A DNA stretch of 64,000 nt from an uncultured Jannaschia sp. (GTDB lineage: Bacteria > Pseudomonadota > Alphaproteobacteria > Rhodobacterales > Rhodobacteraceae), in assembly GCF_947503795.1 (NCBI RefSeq), contig NZ_CANNEZ010000001.1:1851001-1915000 (forward strand), given 5' to 3'. Below, piece after piece: positions 8,880 to 19,024 of the stretch. Each line of letters begins with the position of its first letter. Within the stretch, counting starts at the first letter, position 1. The translations under genes were made by a program, and so were the position numbers. The notes under the pieces were generated by a model. It did no database searches. It saw only the letters and a program-made list of their open reading frames with translations, and had not been told where the DNA came from.

Positions 8880-9665
8880 TCACTGCGTCCAGCGGGGCGC
8901 GCGCTTTTCGAGGAACGCCTGTATCCCTTCCGCCGTGTCCGGCTCGGCGAGATTGGCGACCATCGCATCCCGCGTCAGCGCGTAGGCCGCGTCGACCGGG
9001 CGTTCCAGCTGCGCGTAGAAGGCCCCCTTGCCGATCCGCACCGCCCGCCCGAGCTTCGAGGCCACCGTCTCGGCCAGCGCTTGCGTCTCGACCTCCAGCC
9101 GGTCGGCAGGGACGGCGCGGTTCACGAGCCCCGCATCCACAGCCTCGGCGGCCGAGAGGAAGCCGCCCGTCGTCAGCATCTCCATCGCCCGCTTGGCGCC
9201 CACGTTGCGCGACAGCGCCACCATCGGCGTCGAGCAGAAGAGGCCGATATCGACGCCGTTCACCCCGAAGCGCGCATCGTCCGAGGCGACCGCCATGTCG
9301 CAGGTCGCGACCAGCTGGCACCCGGCGGCGGTGGCCAGACCGTGGACCCGGGCGATCACCGGCTGCGGCAGGGTGCGGATCGCGGCCATCACGGCGGCGC
9401 AGCGATCGAAGAGATCCGCGAAGGCCGCCGCCCCGCCATCGGGCGCCTGCCGCATCGCCTGGATCTCGCGCAGGTGATGCCCCGCACAAAACGCTCGCCC
9501 CTCGGCCGCGAGGATGACGACCCGCGCGTCGGTCTCGGCGATCTCGGCCAAGGCCGCCCGCAACGCCGCCAGCATCGCATCCGACAACGCGTTGAGCGTC
9601 CCGGGATCGTTCAGCGTCAGCGTGGCCACGCCGTCCCTCACGTCGCGTAACAGGATGTCGGTCAT
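8880..9665 (-). CDS. Enoyl-CoA hydratase/isomerase family protein
   Basis: Crotonase-fold enzyme, probably hydrating an enoyl-CoA in fatty-acid or amino-acid breakdown. 261 residues; substrate-binding/oxyanion segments RAFCAGHHLREI and LATAAGCQLVATCDMAVAS are clear, and the C-terminal FLEKRAPRW is typical of bacterial EchA-type proteins. The precise acyl-CoA cannot be assigned. Divergent from the thioesterase gene starting at 9721. Confidence 0.85.
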   Translation of the reverse strand: MTDILLRDVRDGVATLTLNDPGTLNALSDAMLAALRAALAEIAETDARVVILAAEGRAFCAGHHLREIQAMRQAPDGGAAAFADLFDRCAAVMAAIRTLPQPVIARVHGLATAAGCQLVATCDMAVASDDARFGVNGVDIGLFCSTPMVALSRNVGAKRAMEMLTTGGFLSAAEAVDAGLVNRAVPADRLEVETQALAETVASKLGRAVRIGKGAFYAQLERPVDAAYALTRDAMVANLAEPDTAEGIQAFLEKRAPRWTQ

Positions 9666-9720
9666 TTGCGATCCCCCCTCCGGGCGCTAGCAAGGGTGCG
9701 GAGACGCGGAGAGGAATGCA

Positions 9721-10143
9721 ATGTTGAAGATGGATGCCGCGGCGCTCGAGGCCTTTCTGCGCTCGGATTTCCCGCAGGTCTGCGACGAGTTCGGGATCGA
9801 ACGGGTCGACGAGGACGGCCTGACCGTGCGCCTGCGCGTGGCCGATCGGCACCTGCGGCCCGGCGGCACGGTCTCGGGGCCGTCGATGTTCGGGCTGGCC
9901 GATGTCGCGGTGTATCTCGCGATCCTGTCGCGGATCGGGCCGGTCGGCCTCTCGGTGACGACGAATTGTTCCATCGACTTCATGCGCAAGCCCGCTGCGG
10001 GCGTGGACCTTCTCTGCGACGTGCGCCTTCTGAAGCTGGGGCGCGTGCTGGCCGTGGGCGACTGCCTGATCCGGTCGGACGGGAGCGACGCCCCGGTCGC
10101 CCGCGCGTCGCTGACCTATTCGATCCCGCCGGGCGCGGTCTAG
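9721..10143 (+). CDS. PaaI-family acyl-CoA thioesterase
   Basis: Hotdog-fold thioesterase of 140 residues. The family signature RPGGTVSGPSMFGLADVAVY covers the catalytic region, followed by the FMRKP strand. Preceded by GGAGAGG about 7 nt from the ATG. Divergent from the enoyl-CoA hydratase gene, suggesting linked acyl-CoA metabolism. Its TAG stop shares the sequence CTAG with the stop of the convergent gene on the minus strand. Confidence 0.85.
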   Translation: MLKMDAAALEAFLRSDFPQVCDEFGIERVDEDGLTVRLRVADRHLRPGGTVSGPSMFGLADVAVYLAILSRIGPVGLSVTTNCSIDFMRKPAAGVDLLCDVRLLKLGRVLAVGDCLIRSDGSDAPVARASLTYSIPPGAV

Positions 10144-10412
10144 CTCGTCCGGCAGCGCAGGGCCGCGACCGCGTTCGGGTCGATCTGCTGGAAGAGGACG
10201 ATGCCGTCATCCAGCACGCCCGTCGCGTTGGCGATCGGCGTGCCCTCGGCATCGATGGCCATGCAGAACGTCGCCGCATCCACGGTCTCGACCGTGCAGG
10301 CCACGCCCGCGGCCGTCTCCTCGCAGGACAAGGGCGCGACGTCGCCGGAATGGGCGTCGGCGAACGCAAGGCTCGGCAGGAGCGCGAAGAGAACGGGAAG
10401 AATGCGGGTCAT
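10140..10412 (-). CDS. Small secreted protein, unknown
   Basis: 90 residues from the ATG at 10412 (MTRILPVLFALLPSLAFA signal peptide, cleavage before DAHSGD). Mature protein ~72 residues with four cysteines (LSCEE, ACTVE, FCMAI, LRCRTS), so two disulfides are possible. No recognised family. Its TAG overlaps the thioesterase stop as a CTAG palindrome. Confidence 0.65.
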   Translation of the reverse strand: MTRILPVLFALLPSLAFADAHSGDVAPLSCEETAAGVACTVETVDAATFCMAIDAEGTPIANATGVLDDGIVLFQQIDPNAVAALRCRTS

Positions 10413-10479
10413 GGGACAGCTCCGGGGTTGTGGCACCCTCGAAACCTCGCCCGACCCGATCCGGTTCGGCGCGCGGAGC

Positions 10480-10515
10480 AAAAAAAGGGCCGGGTGCCTC
10501 GCGGCGACCCGGCCC
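10480..10515 (-). terminator. Rho-independent terminator
   Basis: On the minus strand a 9-bp GC stem (GGGCCGGGT / ACCCGGCCC, loop of 11 nt) is followed directly by a run of seven T. It ends transcription of the DUF1127 gene just upstream. Confidence 0.85.
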
Positions 10516-10537
10516 AGGGGGGAAGAGGTCGTGGAGG

Positions 10538-10756
10538 TCAGGCGCGCCAGAACGGCTTCGCGGCCTCGTGACGGGCATCCGCGGCGGTCACCCCGATATC
10601 GGCCAGTTGCGCGCCCGTCAGGTCCTTGAGCACGGCCCGGCTCCGGGCGCGGATCTCCCAGGTCGCGACCACGGTCGCGGCGCCGAAGAGAAGCGTCGAG
10701 AGCGGCGCAGGCGTGCGCGTGTCGAGAATGGTATGATCGAGGACGAGGGCGGCCAT
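10538..10756 (-). CDS. DUF1127 family small protein
   Basis: 72 residues from the ATG at 10756 (preceded by AAAGGAA). C-terminal half has the DUF1127 pattern RAVLKDLTGAQLADIGVTAADARHEAAKPFWRA. Members of this family in alphaproteobacteria are small arginine-rich proteins, some tied to RNA or phosphate/carbon regulation; role here unknown. Divergent from the MocR regulator across a promoter region with repeated GATACAATCGC motifs, so it may be a target. Confidence 0.85.
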   Translation of the reverse strand: MAALVLDHTILDTRTPAPLSTLLFGAATVVATWEIRARSRAVLKDLTGAQLADIGVTAADARHEAAKPFWRA

Positions 10757-10790
10757 GGAATGTTCCTTTCGGGGACGAGACCTTCTACGG

Positions 10791-10880
10791 TTGTATTGAT
10801 ACAATCGCACCGCTAAGGTGCCTCATATAGATACAATCGCGCCCGACCCCTTTCCAGAGATACATTGTCATGGGTACAAT
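10791..10880. promoter_or_regulatory. Repeated operator-like motifs in the DUF1127/MocR divergent promoter
   Basis: GATACAATCGC occurs exactly at 10798-10808 and 10830-10840, a 32-bp spacing (about three helical turns). A third, weaker copy GATACATTG begins at 10858, and GTACAATTT lies just inside the regulator gene. The first copy is also the right half of an inverted repeat TTGTAT-TG-ATACAA (10791-10804). MocR-type regulators are known to bind spaced direct repeats next to their own gene, so self-binding is likely. Confidence 0.65.
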
Positions 10881-12303
10881 TTTGGATGGCAATATCATCG
10901 AGGTCGATTTCGGCGCGGATGACCGCCCGAAATATCTCGTCCTCGATTCCGCCGTGCGCGCCGCCATCGCGCGGGGCGACCTGCCCGCGGGCACCCGCCT
11001 GCCCCCGGTGCGCGATCTTGCGTGGCGCGTCGGTGTCACGCCCGGCACCGTCGCCCGCGTATACCGCGCGCTGACCGACGAGGGTGTACTCGAAGCGGCG
11101 GTCGGGCGCGGCACCTTCGTCGCGCCCCCGGCGGTATCGCCCCCGATCTACGGCGAGTTCCAGGCGCTGGCCGTCGACTCGACGCCGCATATGACCGGTG
11201 GCGACAGCTACGCCGTGAACCTGCTGTCGCCGCACCTGCCCTCGGCGGGCCAGGCCGACCTGATCCGTCGCCTGCTGACCGATGTGGCTGCCGATCCGCC
11301 CTCGGGGCTGATGCACTACCCTGTCCATGCCAGCGAGCGCCGCGCCCGCGAGGCCGCCTGCGCGTTCCTCGACAACCCGATGCTCGGCCCCCTCGCCCCG
11401 GACGACATCGCGCTGGCCAATGGCGGCCAGCATGCGATCTCGCTGGTGCTGCAATCGGTCCTGCGCGGGCGGCGCCCGACCGTCCTGCTGGAGGAGCTGT
11501 CCTATCCAGGCTTTCGCCGCGTGGCCGAGATGCTGCGGGCGGACGTCCTGACGGTGCCGATCGACGATCACGGCGTCATCCCCGAGGCGCTGGCCGAGAT
11601 CGCGAAGAAGCCCGACGCCCAGGTCCTGTGCCTCTCTCCGGATGTCCAGAACCCGACCTGCGGGCGCATGCCCGAGGCGCGGCGCCGCGCCATCGTCGAA
11701 GTCGCGCGCGCCGCCGACATCCAGATCCTCGAGGATGACTGCTACATGATGGGCAAGACCGAACTGCCCACCTTCCGCCTGCTGGCGCCCGAGCGGACGT
11801 GGCACATCGCGTCCATCGCCAAGACCATCACCCCCGCCCTGCGACTGGGCTTCGCGCTGGCACCCACGGGCCGGCAGCTCGCCCTGCAACGCGCAGCGGA
11901 GTACAATTCCTTCGGTCTCTCGACCCCGATTGCCGATCTCGCGTCGCTCCTGCTGGTCCACCCCGAATTGCCCGCCCTGATGGACGAGACCCGCGAGATG
12001 GTGCGCCGCTATGTCGAGACGGCAGCCCGCATGCTCGATGGGCATGACCTGACCTGGCGGCCCGACGTGTCCTTCCTCTGGCTCAAGCTGCCGGTGGGTT
12101 GGCGCGCCTCGGCCTTCTGCCGTGCCGCCGAAGCCGAGGGCGTGAAGCTCCGCGCCGCCGAGGAATACGCCGCACGCGACGCCAACGCGCCCCACGCGGT
12201 GCGCTTCGCGGTCAATGCAGGCGTCTCGCTGGCCAGCTTCGAGGAGGCCATGGGCCGCATGCGTGGCCTGCTCGACCATCCGCCCGAAGGCCTCGGGGTG
12301 TAA
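10870..12303 (+). CDS. MocR-type transcriptional regulator (GntR HTH fused to aminotransferase domain)
   Basis: Cytoplasmic PLP-dependent regulator of 477 residues. N-terminal winged helix (AIARGDLPAGTRLPPVRDLA, GVTPGTVARVYRAL) is followed from ~residue 100 by a class I aminotransferase fold. The PLP lysine is Lys318 in SIAKTIT; LEDDCYMM supplies the cofactor Asp. Family members (PdxR, TauR, GabR) sense PLP or amines and repress or activate a neighbouring gene. The divergent DUF1127 gene is the obvious local candidate; no aminotransferase or transporter gene is adjacent. Confidence 0.88.
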   Translation: MGTILDGNIIEVDFGADDRPKYLVLDSAVRAAIARGDLPAGTRLPPVRDLAWRVGVTPGTVARVYRALTDEGVLEAAVGRGTFVAPPAVSPPIYGEFQALAVDSTPHMTGGDSYAVNLLSPHLPSAGQADLIRRLLTDVAADPPSGLMHYPVHASERRAREAACAFLDNPMLGPLAPDDIALANGGQHAISLVLQSVLRGRRPTVLLEELSYPGFRRVAEMLRADVLTVPIDDHGVIPEALAEIAKKPDAQVLCLSPDVQNPTCGRMPEARRRAIVEVARAADIQILEDDCYMMGKTELPTFRLLAPERTWHIASIAKTITPALRLGFALAPTGRQLALQRAAEYNSFGLSTPIADLASLLLVHPELPALMDETREMVRRYVETAARMLDGHDLTWRPDVSFLWLKLPVGWRASAFCRAAEAEGVKLRAAEEYAARDANAPHAVRFAVNAGVSLASFEEAMGRMRGLLDHPPEGLGV

Positions 12304-12373
12304 ATTTGTGGGGTAAAATATAACCCCATTCACAAAACACTGATTGCAAACGATTTCCCGAGGATCGTACGCA

Positions 12374-12401
12374 TTGACACCGCCTGCGCGCCGTCTATAC
12401 A
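12374..12401 (+). promoter_or_regulatory. Sigma-70-type promoter for rplM-rpsI
   Basis: TTGACA at 12374-12379 and TATACA at 12396-12401 with a 16-bp spacer, 56 nt before the rplM start codon. Strong -35 and reasonable -10 match; consistent with high expression of ribosomal proteins. Confidence 0.6.
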
Positions 12402-12456
12402 CCGCCCGATCCGGGGCGTCCCTGCCCCACCGTCATTCACACTCGATAGGGCAGCG

Positions 12457-12918
12457 ATGAAAACCTTCACCATGACCCCCGACCAGATCGACAAGAAGTG
12501 GATCCTGATCGACGCCGAAGGCATCGTTCTGGGCCGCCTCGCCTCGATCGTCGCGACCCGCCTGCGCGGCAAGCACAAGGCCACGTTCACGCCCAGCATG
12601 GACATGGGCGACAACGTCATCGTGATCAACGCCGACAAGGTGCAGATCACCGGCAACAAGCGCGACAAGCCGAACTACTGGCACACCGGCCATCCCGGCG
12701 GCATCAAGTCGCGCACGACGCAGCAGATCCTCGACGGCAAGCACCCCGAGCGGGTCGTCATGCAGGCCGTCAAGCGCATGCTGCCCGGCAACAAGCTGTC
12801 GCGTCAGGTGATGACCAACCTGCGCGTCTATGCCTCCGCCGAGCACCCGCACGAGGCGCAGTCGCCCGAAGTGCTGGACGTCAAGGCGATGAACCCCAAG
12901 AACACCCGGAGCGCGTGA
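12457..12918 (+). CDS. rplM: 50S ribosomal protein L13
   Basis: 153 residues, usual length. The N-terminal block [18 protein letters not shown], the central [17 protein letters not shown] and the [12 protein letters not shown] segment are diagnostic. Co-transcribed with rpsI, whose ATG follows the stop by 2 nt. Confidence 0.98.
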   Translation: MKTFTMTPDQIDKKWILIDAEGIVLGRLASIVATRLRGKHKATFTPSMDMGDNVIVINADKVQITGNKRDKPNYWHTGHPGGIKSRTTQQILDGKHPERVVMQAVKRMLPGNKLSRQVMTNLRVYASAEHPHEAQSPEVLDVKAMNPKNTRSA

Positions 12919-12920
12919 GC

Positions 12921-13430
12921 ATGGCCGAGCAACTGAACTCCCTCGAAGACCTCAAGGGCGCCGTCGACACCTCCGGGGCCGAGGCCTCGGGTGGCGAGGT
13001 CCTGCTGGACACCTCCGCCCCGGTCGAGCCGACCCGCGACGAGCTGGGCCGCTCCTACGCCACCGGCAAGCGCAAGGACGCGGTCGCCCGCGTCTGGATC
13101 AAGCCCGGCTCGGGCAAGGTCATCGTCAACGGCAAGGACGTGAACACCTATTTCGCGCGTCCCGTGCTGCAGATGATCCTCAAGCAGCCGTTCGAGATCA
13201 CCGATCGCGAAGGCCAGTTCGACGTCATGGCCACCGTCAAGGGCGGCGGTCTGACCGGCCAGGCCGGTGCCGTGAAGCACGGCGTCTCGAAGGCCCTGCA
13301 GCTCTACGAGCCCGGCTTGCGCGGCGCGCTCAAGGCTGCTGGCTTCCTGACCCGCGACAGTCGCGTCGTCGAGCGCAAGAAGTACGGCCGCGCCAAGGCC
13401 CGGAAGAGCTTCCAGTTCTCCAAGCGCTGA
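12921..13430 (+). CDS. rpsI: 30S ribosomal protein S9
   Basis: 169 residues. C-terminal ~130 residues are canonical S9 ([37 protein letters not shown], ending RKSFQFSKR). An acidic N-terminal extension of ~40 residues precedes the S9 fold, a common alphaproteobacterial trait. ATG at 12921 is 2 nt after the rplM stop. Followed by a strong terminator. Confidence 0.98.
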   Translation: MAEQLNSLEDLKGAVDTSGAEASGGEVLLDTSAPVEPTRDELGRSYATGKRKDAVARVWIKPGSGKVIVNGKDVNTYFARPVLQMILKQPFEITDREGQFDVMATVKGGGLTGQAGAVKHGVSKALQLYEPGLRGALKAAGFLTRDSRVVERKKYGRAKARKSFQFSKR

Positions 13431-13461
13431 CGCGAGACGTCTCGAACGACCTAGGACATTG

Positions 13462-13495
13462 GACGGCCGCAAGATCTTGCGGCCGTCTTTCTTCT
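13462..13495 (+). terminator. Rho-independent terminator of rplM-rpsI
   Basis: A perfect 26-nt inverted repeat (13-bp arms beginning GACGGCCGCAAGA) followed by TTTCTTCT, 31 nt after the rpsI stop. Confidence 0.88.
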
Positions 13496-13560
13496 GGCAG
13501 GCGGCGTTCGCCCGCGTGCGATGGTCCGGTCAGCGGCGACGGATCGTGGTCAGCCACCTG

Positions 13561-15414
13561 TCACTCGATGAAGCGGGCCAGATGCGCCGTTGCCAGCCGT
13601 GCGCCCTCGACCGACATGTGGTCGTCATCGAAATAGAGTGCGACCGCATCGCGAATGGCAAAGCACTCGTCAGGATCGCAAAAGGCATCCGCGAGATCCA
13701 CGACCGTCACGTCCGGATGCAGGCCGCTGACCGCATCGTACATATCGCTGTTCACTGCCTCCCACGTCTCGCGCGATATGGAGACGACCTCGTCACCCGA
13801 CACGAACCTGCTTTTCGCTATGAAGGATCGAATATCGCCGGGGAGTTTTGGGGCCTGAAGGATCAGGTAAACGTCCTTTCCTTCATCCGCGAGCATGTTC
13901 GACAGCGTCACGAGCGACCTCACGGATTCCGGGCCGGACCGATCCGTCCGATACGCCAGAACGACGCGCTGGATGCTTGACGTGTTCAATATGAAATCGA
14001 GGCGGGAGGCGTAGAAATCGTGGCAATGGGGTTCGGTTTCCATCAGGTAGGATGCCGAACACCCGCTCACGGTCATATGGTACAATCCCTCGCCGCGCGG
14101 ACGAAGCACCTCGGCAAGGGCGTAGGACAGCTCGACACCGTGGCTGTTTCCATACACTGCCCAGGTGGGATTCTCCTGGAAATAAGTACATGACGATTGT
14201 GCGTCGAAGACGTCGCCGTCTTCGAAATGGCAATCGCTCCGCATGGGGCTCGACGATGCCGACTCGATCAGGGCGCGTTCGGCCGGGGAAAACCGGAGGG
14301 CATTCAGGTCCTCATCAAGGACAACAATGGAAAGACCTATTGCAGCAATGCATGTCGATGCGAACGACGCCGCGTAGATCACCTGCTGTCCCGAGACGCT
14401 GTGCCCTCGCCGGAAGGGGAACTCGACAAACCGCCACGTGCCGACGGCAGCGATCGGGGTGAGAATGAAAACCAAGGCGTAATAGGCGATGCCCTCCGGG
14501 ATTGCCGCAAGCCGTGCGAATGCCAAGAGCGGTTGATGCCAGAGGTAGAGGCTGTACGAAATCAGCCCGATCCAGACGAACCCTTTCAGCGATAGCAGCG
14601 CGTTGACGAACGTTCCACGCGACGCGAACAGGATGATCAACACGGTCCCGACCGTCGGCGCCAGCGCGTACAGGCTGGGAAATGGCGTACCCTCGTCATA
14701 GATGAACACAGCCAGTCCGATTGCGATCAATCCCGATGCCGACAGCAGATTGCTGAGCCAAAGCGGCGTCGGAACGGCGGTCTTCCGCAGATAGAAGGCC
14801 GCGAAGGATCCGATCAAAAGCTCCCACGCCCGCGTCGGCAAAAGATAAAACGTCGCGGCCGGCTTGTTATAGGCGCCCCAATGCGAGACGCTCAAGCTAA
14901 TCACGAACGCTGCGACAAGCGCCCAGATGATCATTCGTTTCCCGAAGCGCCAGGACGCCATAAGGAACAGCGGGAAGAGGATGTAGAACTGCTCTTCGAC
15001 CGCCAGGCTCCACGTGTGGAGGAGCGGCTTGAGCTCGGCCGCCGTATCGAAATATCCGCTCTCCCTCCAGAACAGGATATTGGACGAGAATGTCGCGACC
15101 GCGATCAGGCTCTTTGCGAAATCCTCCATGTCGCTAATCAGCAGCAGGTACCAAGCCGCCGGAATGCACCACAAAACTACGAAAAAGAGCGCGGGCAGAA
15201 TGCGACGGGCGCGACGCTCGTAGAACTTGAGCAGACTGAACCGGCCGTCCTCCATCTCTGCGATGATGATGGTGGTAATCAGGAAACCGCTGATGACGAA
15301 GAAGACGTCGACACCGACAAATCCGCCGCTGAAGAGCTCGAAGCCCGCGTGGAACAGTATGACCGGCACAACGGCAATCGCGCGGAGCCCATCAATCTCG
15401 CTACGATACTTCAT
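13561..15414 (-). CDS. Membrane acyltransferase, OafA/YrhL type, with C-terminal SGNH domain
   Basis: Likely O-acetylates a surface polysaccharide. 617 residues from the ATG at 15414 (MKYRSEIDGLRAIAVVPVIL, the standard Acyl_transf_3 opening); an upstream in-frame ATG at 15474 would add 20 residues. N-terminal ~360 residues hold about ten membrane spans, including FVGVDVFFVISGFLIT and SLAVEEQFYILFP. The C-terminal ~230 residues form an SGNH-hydrolase-like domain with GNSHG (block I) and DDDHMS (block V). Base composition is visibly lower in GC than neighbours, suggesting horizontal acquisition, as is common for surface-modifying genes. Confidence 0.9.
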   Translation of the reverse strand: MKYRSEIDGLRAIAVVPVILFHAGFELFSGGFVGVDVFFVISGFLITTIIIAEMEDGRFSLLKFYERRARRILPALFFVVLWCIPAAWYLLLISDMEDFAKSLIAVATFSSNILFWRESGYFDTAAELKPLLHTWSLAVEEQFYILFPLFLMASWRFGKRMIIWALVAAFVISLSVSHWGAYNKPAATFYLLPTRAWELLIGSFAAFYLRKTAVPTPLWLSNLLSASGLIAIGLAVFIYDEGTPFPSLYALAPTVGTVLIILFASRGTFVNALLSLKGFVWIGLISYSLYLWHQPLLAFARLAAIPEGIAYYALVFILTPIAAVGTWRFVEFPFRRGHSVSGQQVIYAASFASTCIAAIGLSIVVLDEDLNALRFSPAERALIESASSSPMRSDCHFEDGDVFDAQSSCTYFQENPTWAVYGNSHGVELSYALAEVLRPRGEGLYHMTVSGCSASYLMETEPHCHDFYASRLDFILNTSSIQRVVLAYRTDRSGPESVRSLVTLSNMLADEGKDVYLILQAPKLPGDIRSFIAKSRFVSGDEVVSISRETWEAVNSDMYDAVSGLHPDVTVVDLADAFCDPDECFAIRDAVALYFDDDHMSVEGARLATAHLARFIE

Positions 15415-15965
15415 CAGCCGGTCATATATTCTGCGGATCTGAGGAAAGGTTCGACCAACGTCACGGGTCTCCATTCGCCATTCTGCCGCGCCGCATTCGC
15501 ATGGTCGGTTCCTGAGGGCATGGTTCGAAACTCGTCAGGGGGCGTATGATCGGTTGCGGGTCGTGGCCCGGTGTCGTCTCCACCGCGGGGACGATCCCGC
15601 TTGCGAGAAGTCGTCGCACGTGCCCCGCTACGGCAACAAGGCTGACGGGAGCGCGGGATCGGAACAGGAGGAATGGCGCTCGTCCTGCGCGGATTTTCGG
15701 GTCTGAACGCCCAGAAGATATGCAAGACGCGTTCGCGGCGATGCCAGTGCCGCCGCGGGCGGCCGCTCCATATGAACGGTCGAGCGCGGGGTCAGCCCGG
15801 ACGCAGGCCGCAGACCCCAAACCGTCATCATCCGATGTATCTGAGCCGTTGGCATACCCGTGGCGCACAACAGCCCCCGACCCCACGGGCGCCCATTTCC
15901 GCCCAATCCCAACTCCGGGAACCCCGGCCCTTGCCCGGCACGGTTCATTCGCGCCCACTGCCCCC
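15415..15965. other. 551-nt intergenic stretch with no supported gene
   Basis: Lies between the divergently placed acyltransferase (minus) and a small membrane protein (plus). Open frames exist on both strands but show no recognisable domain, no good ribosome binding site and proline/arginine-rich shadow composition. I see no tRNA, riboswitch or clear repeat. It may hold the acyltransferase promoter or decayed sequence. Confidence 0.5.
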
Positions 15966-16235
15966 ATGCACGCCCCTTTCTCGCGCCTTCTTCTCTTCAT
16001 CGTCGCCACCGGCGGCTGGGCCATCGCCGGGTTCGGCGGCTGGATCGCCTGGCGGGGCGTGGTCCTCTATTCAAATGATCCGGTCCTGATGGGCACGGGC
16101 GGGGGTCTGGCACTCGGCGGGCTGCTGGTTGTCGCGATGAGCGTGGGCGCCTGGGCGCAGCTTTCGACGGCGCGGGACACGGCGGCGATGCGCGCGATGA
16201 TGGAGGCCTCCGGCATGGCCGAGGACGCGCGATAA
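15966..16235 (+). CDS. Small two-span membrane protein, unknown
   Basis: 89 residues from the ATG at 15966. Two hydrophobic segments (LLLFIVATGGWAIAGFGGWIAW and GGGLALGGLLVVAMSVGAWAQ) joined by a short loop, then a cytosolic-type tail TARDTAAMRAMMEASG. No family recognised. Immediately precedes the PotB-like permease gene, so it could be co-transcribed. Confidence 0.6.
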   Translation: MHAPFSRLLLFIVATGGWAIAGFGGWIAWRGVVLYSNDPVLMGTGGGLALGGLLVVAMSVGAWAQLSTARDTAAMRAMMEASGMAEDAR

Positions 16236-16292
16236 CGCTTGCCCCCTGCCCCGCCGCCGCGCCATCGTGGCACGGACGAACCGGGGGCGCCG

Positions 16293-17150
16293 TTGCAACA
16301 GGACACCAAACGCGGACTGACGCTCATCGCGCCGCCGCTCGTCTATGCGCTGGCTTTGCTGGCCGGGCCGCTCGCCGCCATCGTCGTCTTCAGCTTCTGG
16401 ACGCAGGACTACCTTACGATCGACCGGACGCTGACGCTGGCCAACTACCGCGAGGCGCTGACCGACCCGATCTACCGCACGATCATGGCCCGCTCGCTCT
16501 GGATCAGCGGGGCGGTCACGGTGATCACGGTCATCCTCGCCTTCCCGGTCGCCTATTACGTCAGCTTCCGCGTCCGGCCCGACCGCAAGTCGCTCTGGCT
16601 CTTCCTCATCACGATCCCGTTCTGGACCAGCTACCTGCTGCGCATTTTCCTCTGGAAGGTGATCCTCGGATATAACGGCGTGCTCAACTCGTCGCTGACG
16701 GGGCTCGGCATCATCGACGAGCCGCTGACCTTCATCCTCTACAACGCCAACGCCGTCATCATCACGCTCAGCCACGCCTTCGCGCCCTTCGCGATCCTGC
16801 CGATCTTCGTGGCACTGGAAAAGATCGACCGCTCGCTTCTCGAAGCGTCGCGCGACCTGGGCGAGACGGCGATCACCACCTTCTTTCGCGTCACCCTGCC
16901 GCTCGCCGCGCCGGGCGTGGTCGCGGCACTCCTGATCGTGTTCATCCCGACCGTCGGCGACTACGTCACCCCCGCACAGGTCGGCGGCCCCGGCGGGCTG
17001 ATGATCGCCAACATGATCCAGACGCAGTTCCTCGGGCTCAACAACGCCCCGATGGGCGCGACGCTCGCTGTGATCGCGATGGCGCTCGTGACGGTCATCG
17101 CGCTGGCGACCGTGTGGCTCGCGCGCAGGCTGGCGGGGGGCCGCTCCTGA
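16293..17150 (+). CDS. potB: ABC transporter permease, PotB type (spermidine/putrescine family)
   Basis: Inner-membrane permease of 285 residues with six spans and the EAA motif SRDLGETAITTFFRVTLP (cytoplasmic loop that contacts the ATPase). N-terminal hydrophobic segment LIAPPLVYALALLAGP is typical. No ATG is available; TTG at 16293 is chosen because GGGGGCG precedes it at normal distance and the length fits, while another TTG at 16239 would add 18 low-complexity residues. Stop overlaps the next start (TGATG). Substrate (polyamine or other) is inferred from family; no binding protein gene is present nearby. Confidence 0.87.
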   Translation: MQQDTKRGLTLIAPPLVYALALLAGPLAAIVVFSFWTQDYLTIDRTLTLANYREALTDPIYRTIMARSLWISGAVTVITVILAFPVAYYVSFRVRPDRKSLWLFLITIPFWTSYLLRIFLWKVILGYNGVLNSSLTGLGIIDEPLTFILYNANAVIITLSHAFAPFAILPIFVALEKIDRSLLEASRDLGETAITTFFRVTLPLAAPGVVAALLIVFIPTVGDYVTPAQVGGPGGLMIANMIQTQFLGLNNAPMGATLAVIAMALVTVIALATVWLARRLAGGRS

Positions 17151-17943
17151 TGCTGCGTCTCTATGTGCTCGCCTTCCTCGTGTTCCTCTACGCACCGATC
17201 CTGCTGCTGCCGCTCTTTGCCTTCAACGACGGCACGGTCATCGCCTTCCCGCTCGACGGGTTCACCACCCGCTGGTTTTCGGAGCTCTGGGTCAATTCCG
17301 AGCTGCACCGCGCGCTCTTCAATTCGCTCTGGGTCGCGGCCATCGCAGCCGTCCTCTCGGTCCTGCTAGGCCTCGCGGCGGCGCGCGCGAACGTCCGCTA
17401 CCGCTTTCCCGGCAAGGCGGCGGCGATGGGCCTCATCATGCTGCCGCTGGTCCTGCCGGAGATCATTGTCGCGACATCCCTCCTCGTGGTGGCGGTGCGG
17501 CTTCTGGGCTGGGACCTCTCGCTCTGGACCGTGGTCGCGGCCCATGTCCTGATCTGCACGCCCTTCGCCATCGCGATCCTCAACGCCAGCTTCCAGGCCC
17601 TCGACCCCGCGCTCGAGGAGGCCGCGGTCGATCTCGGCTGCACCCGCCCCGAGACGTTCCGCCTCATTACCCTGCCCCTCGTGATGCCGGGGATCGTCGC
17701 GGCCCTGCTGATCTCCTTCACCATCTCGCTCGACGAGTTCATCATTGCCTTCTTCCTGACCGGCTCGGATCCCACGCTCCCGGTCTATATCTGGTCGCTC
17801 CTGCGCTTTCCCCGTCTCATCCCGGTGGTCATGGCGCTGGGCACGATCCTCGTCATCCTCTCGATCCTCATCCTCACCCTCGCCGAATGGAACCGCCGCC
17901 GCGGCCTCGCGCGCGCGGGCGTCAAAGACACCGGAGGCTTCCT

Positions 17944-17947
<4 letters not shown>
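17150..17947 (+). CDS. potC: ABC transporter permease, PotC type
   Basis: Second permease, 265 residues from ATG at 17150 that shares its A with the upstream TGA. Six spans; EAA-type loop EEAAVDLGCTRPETFRLITLP and the family segment SFTISLDEFIIAFFLTG. Ends at a 4-nt overlap with the ATPase gene (GTGA). Confidence 0.9.
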
Positions 17948-19014
<1,067 letters not shown>

Positions 19015-19024
19015 AGGGATGCCC

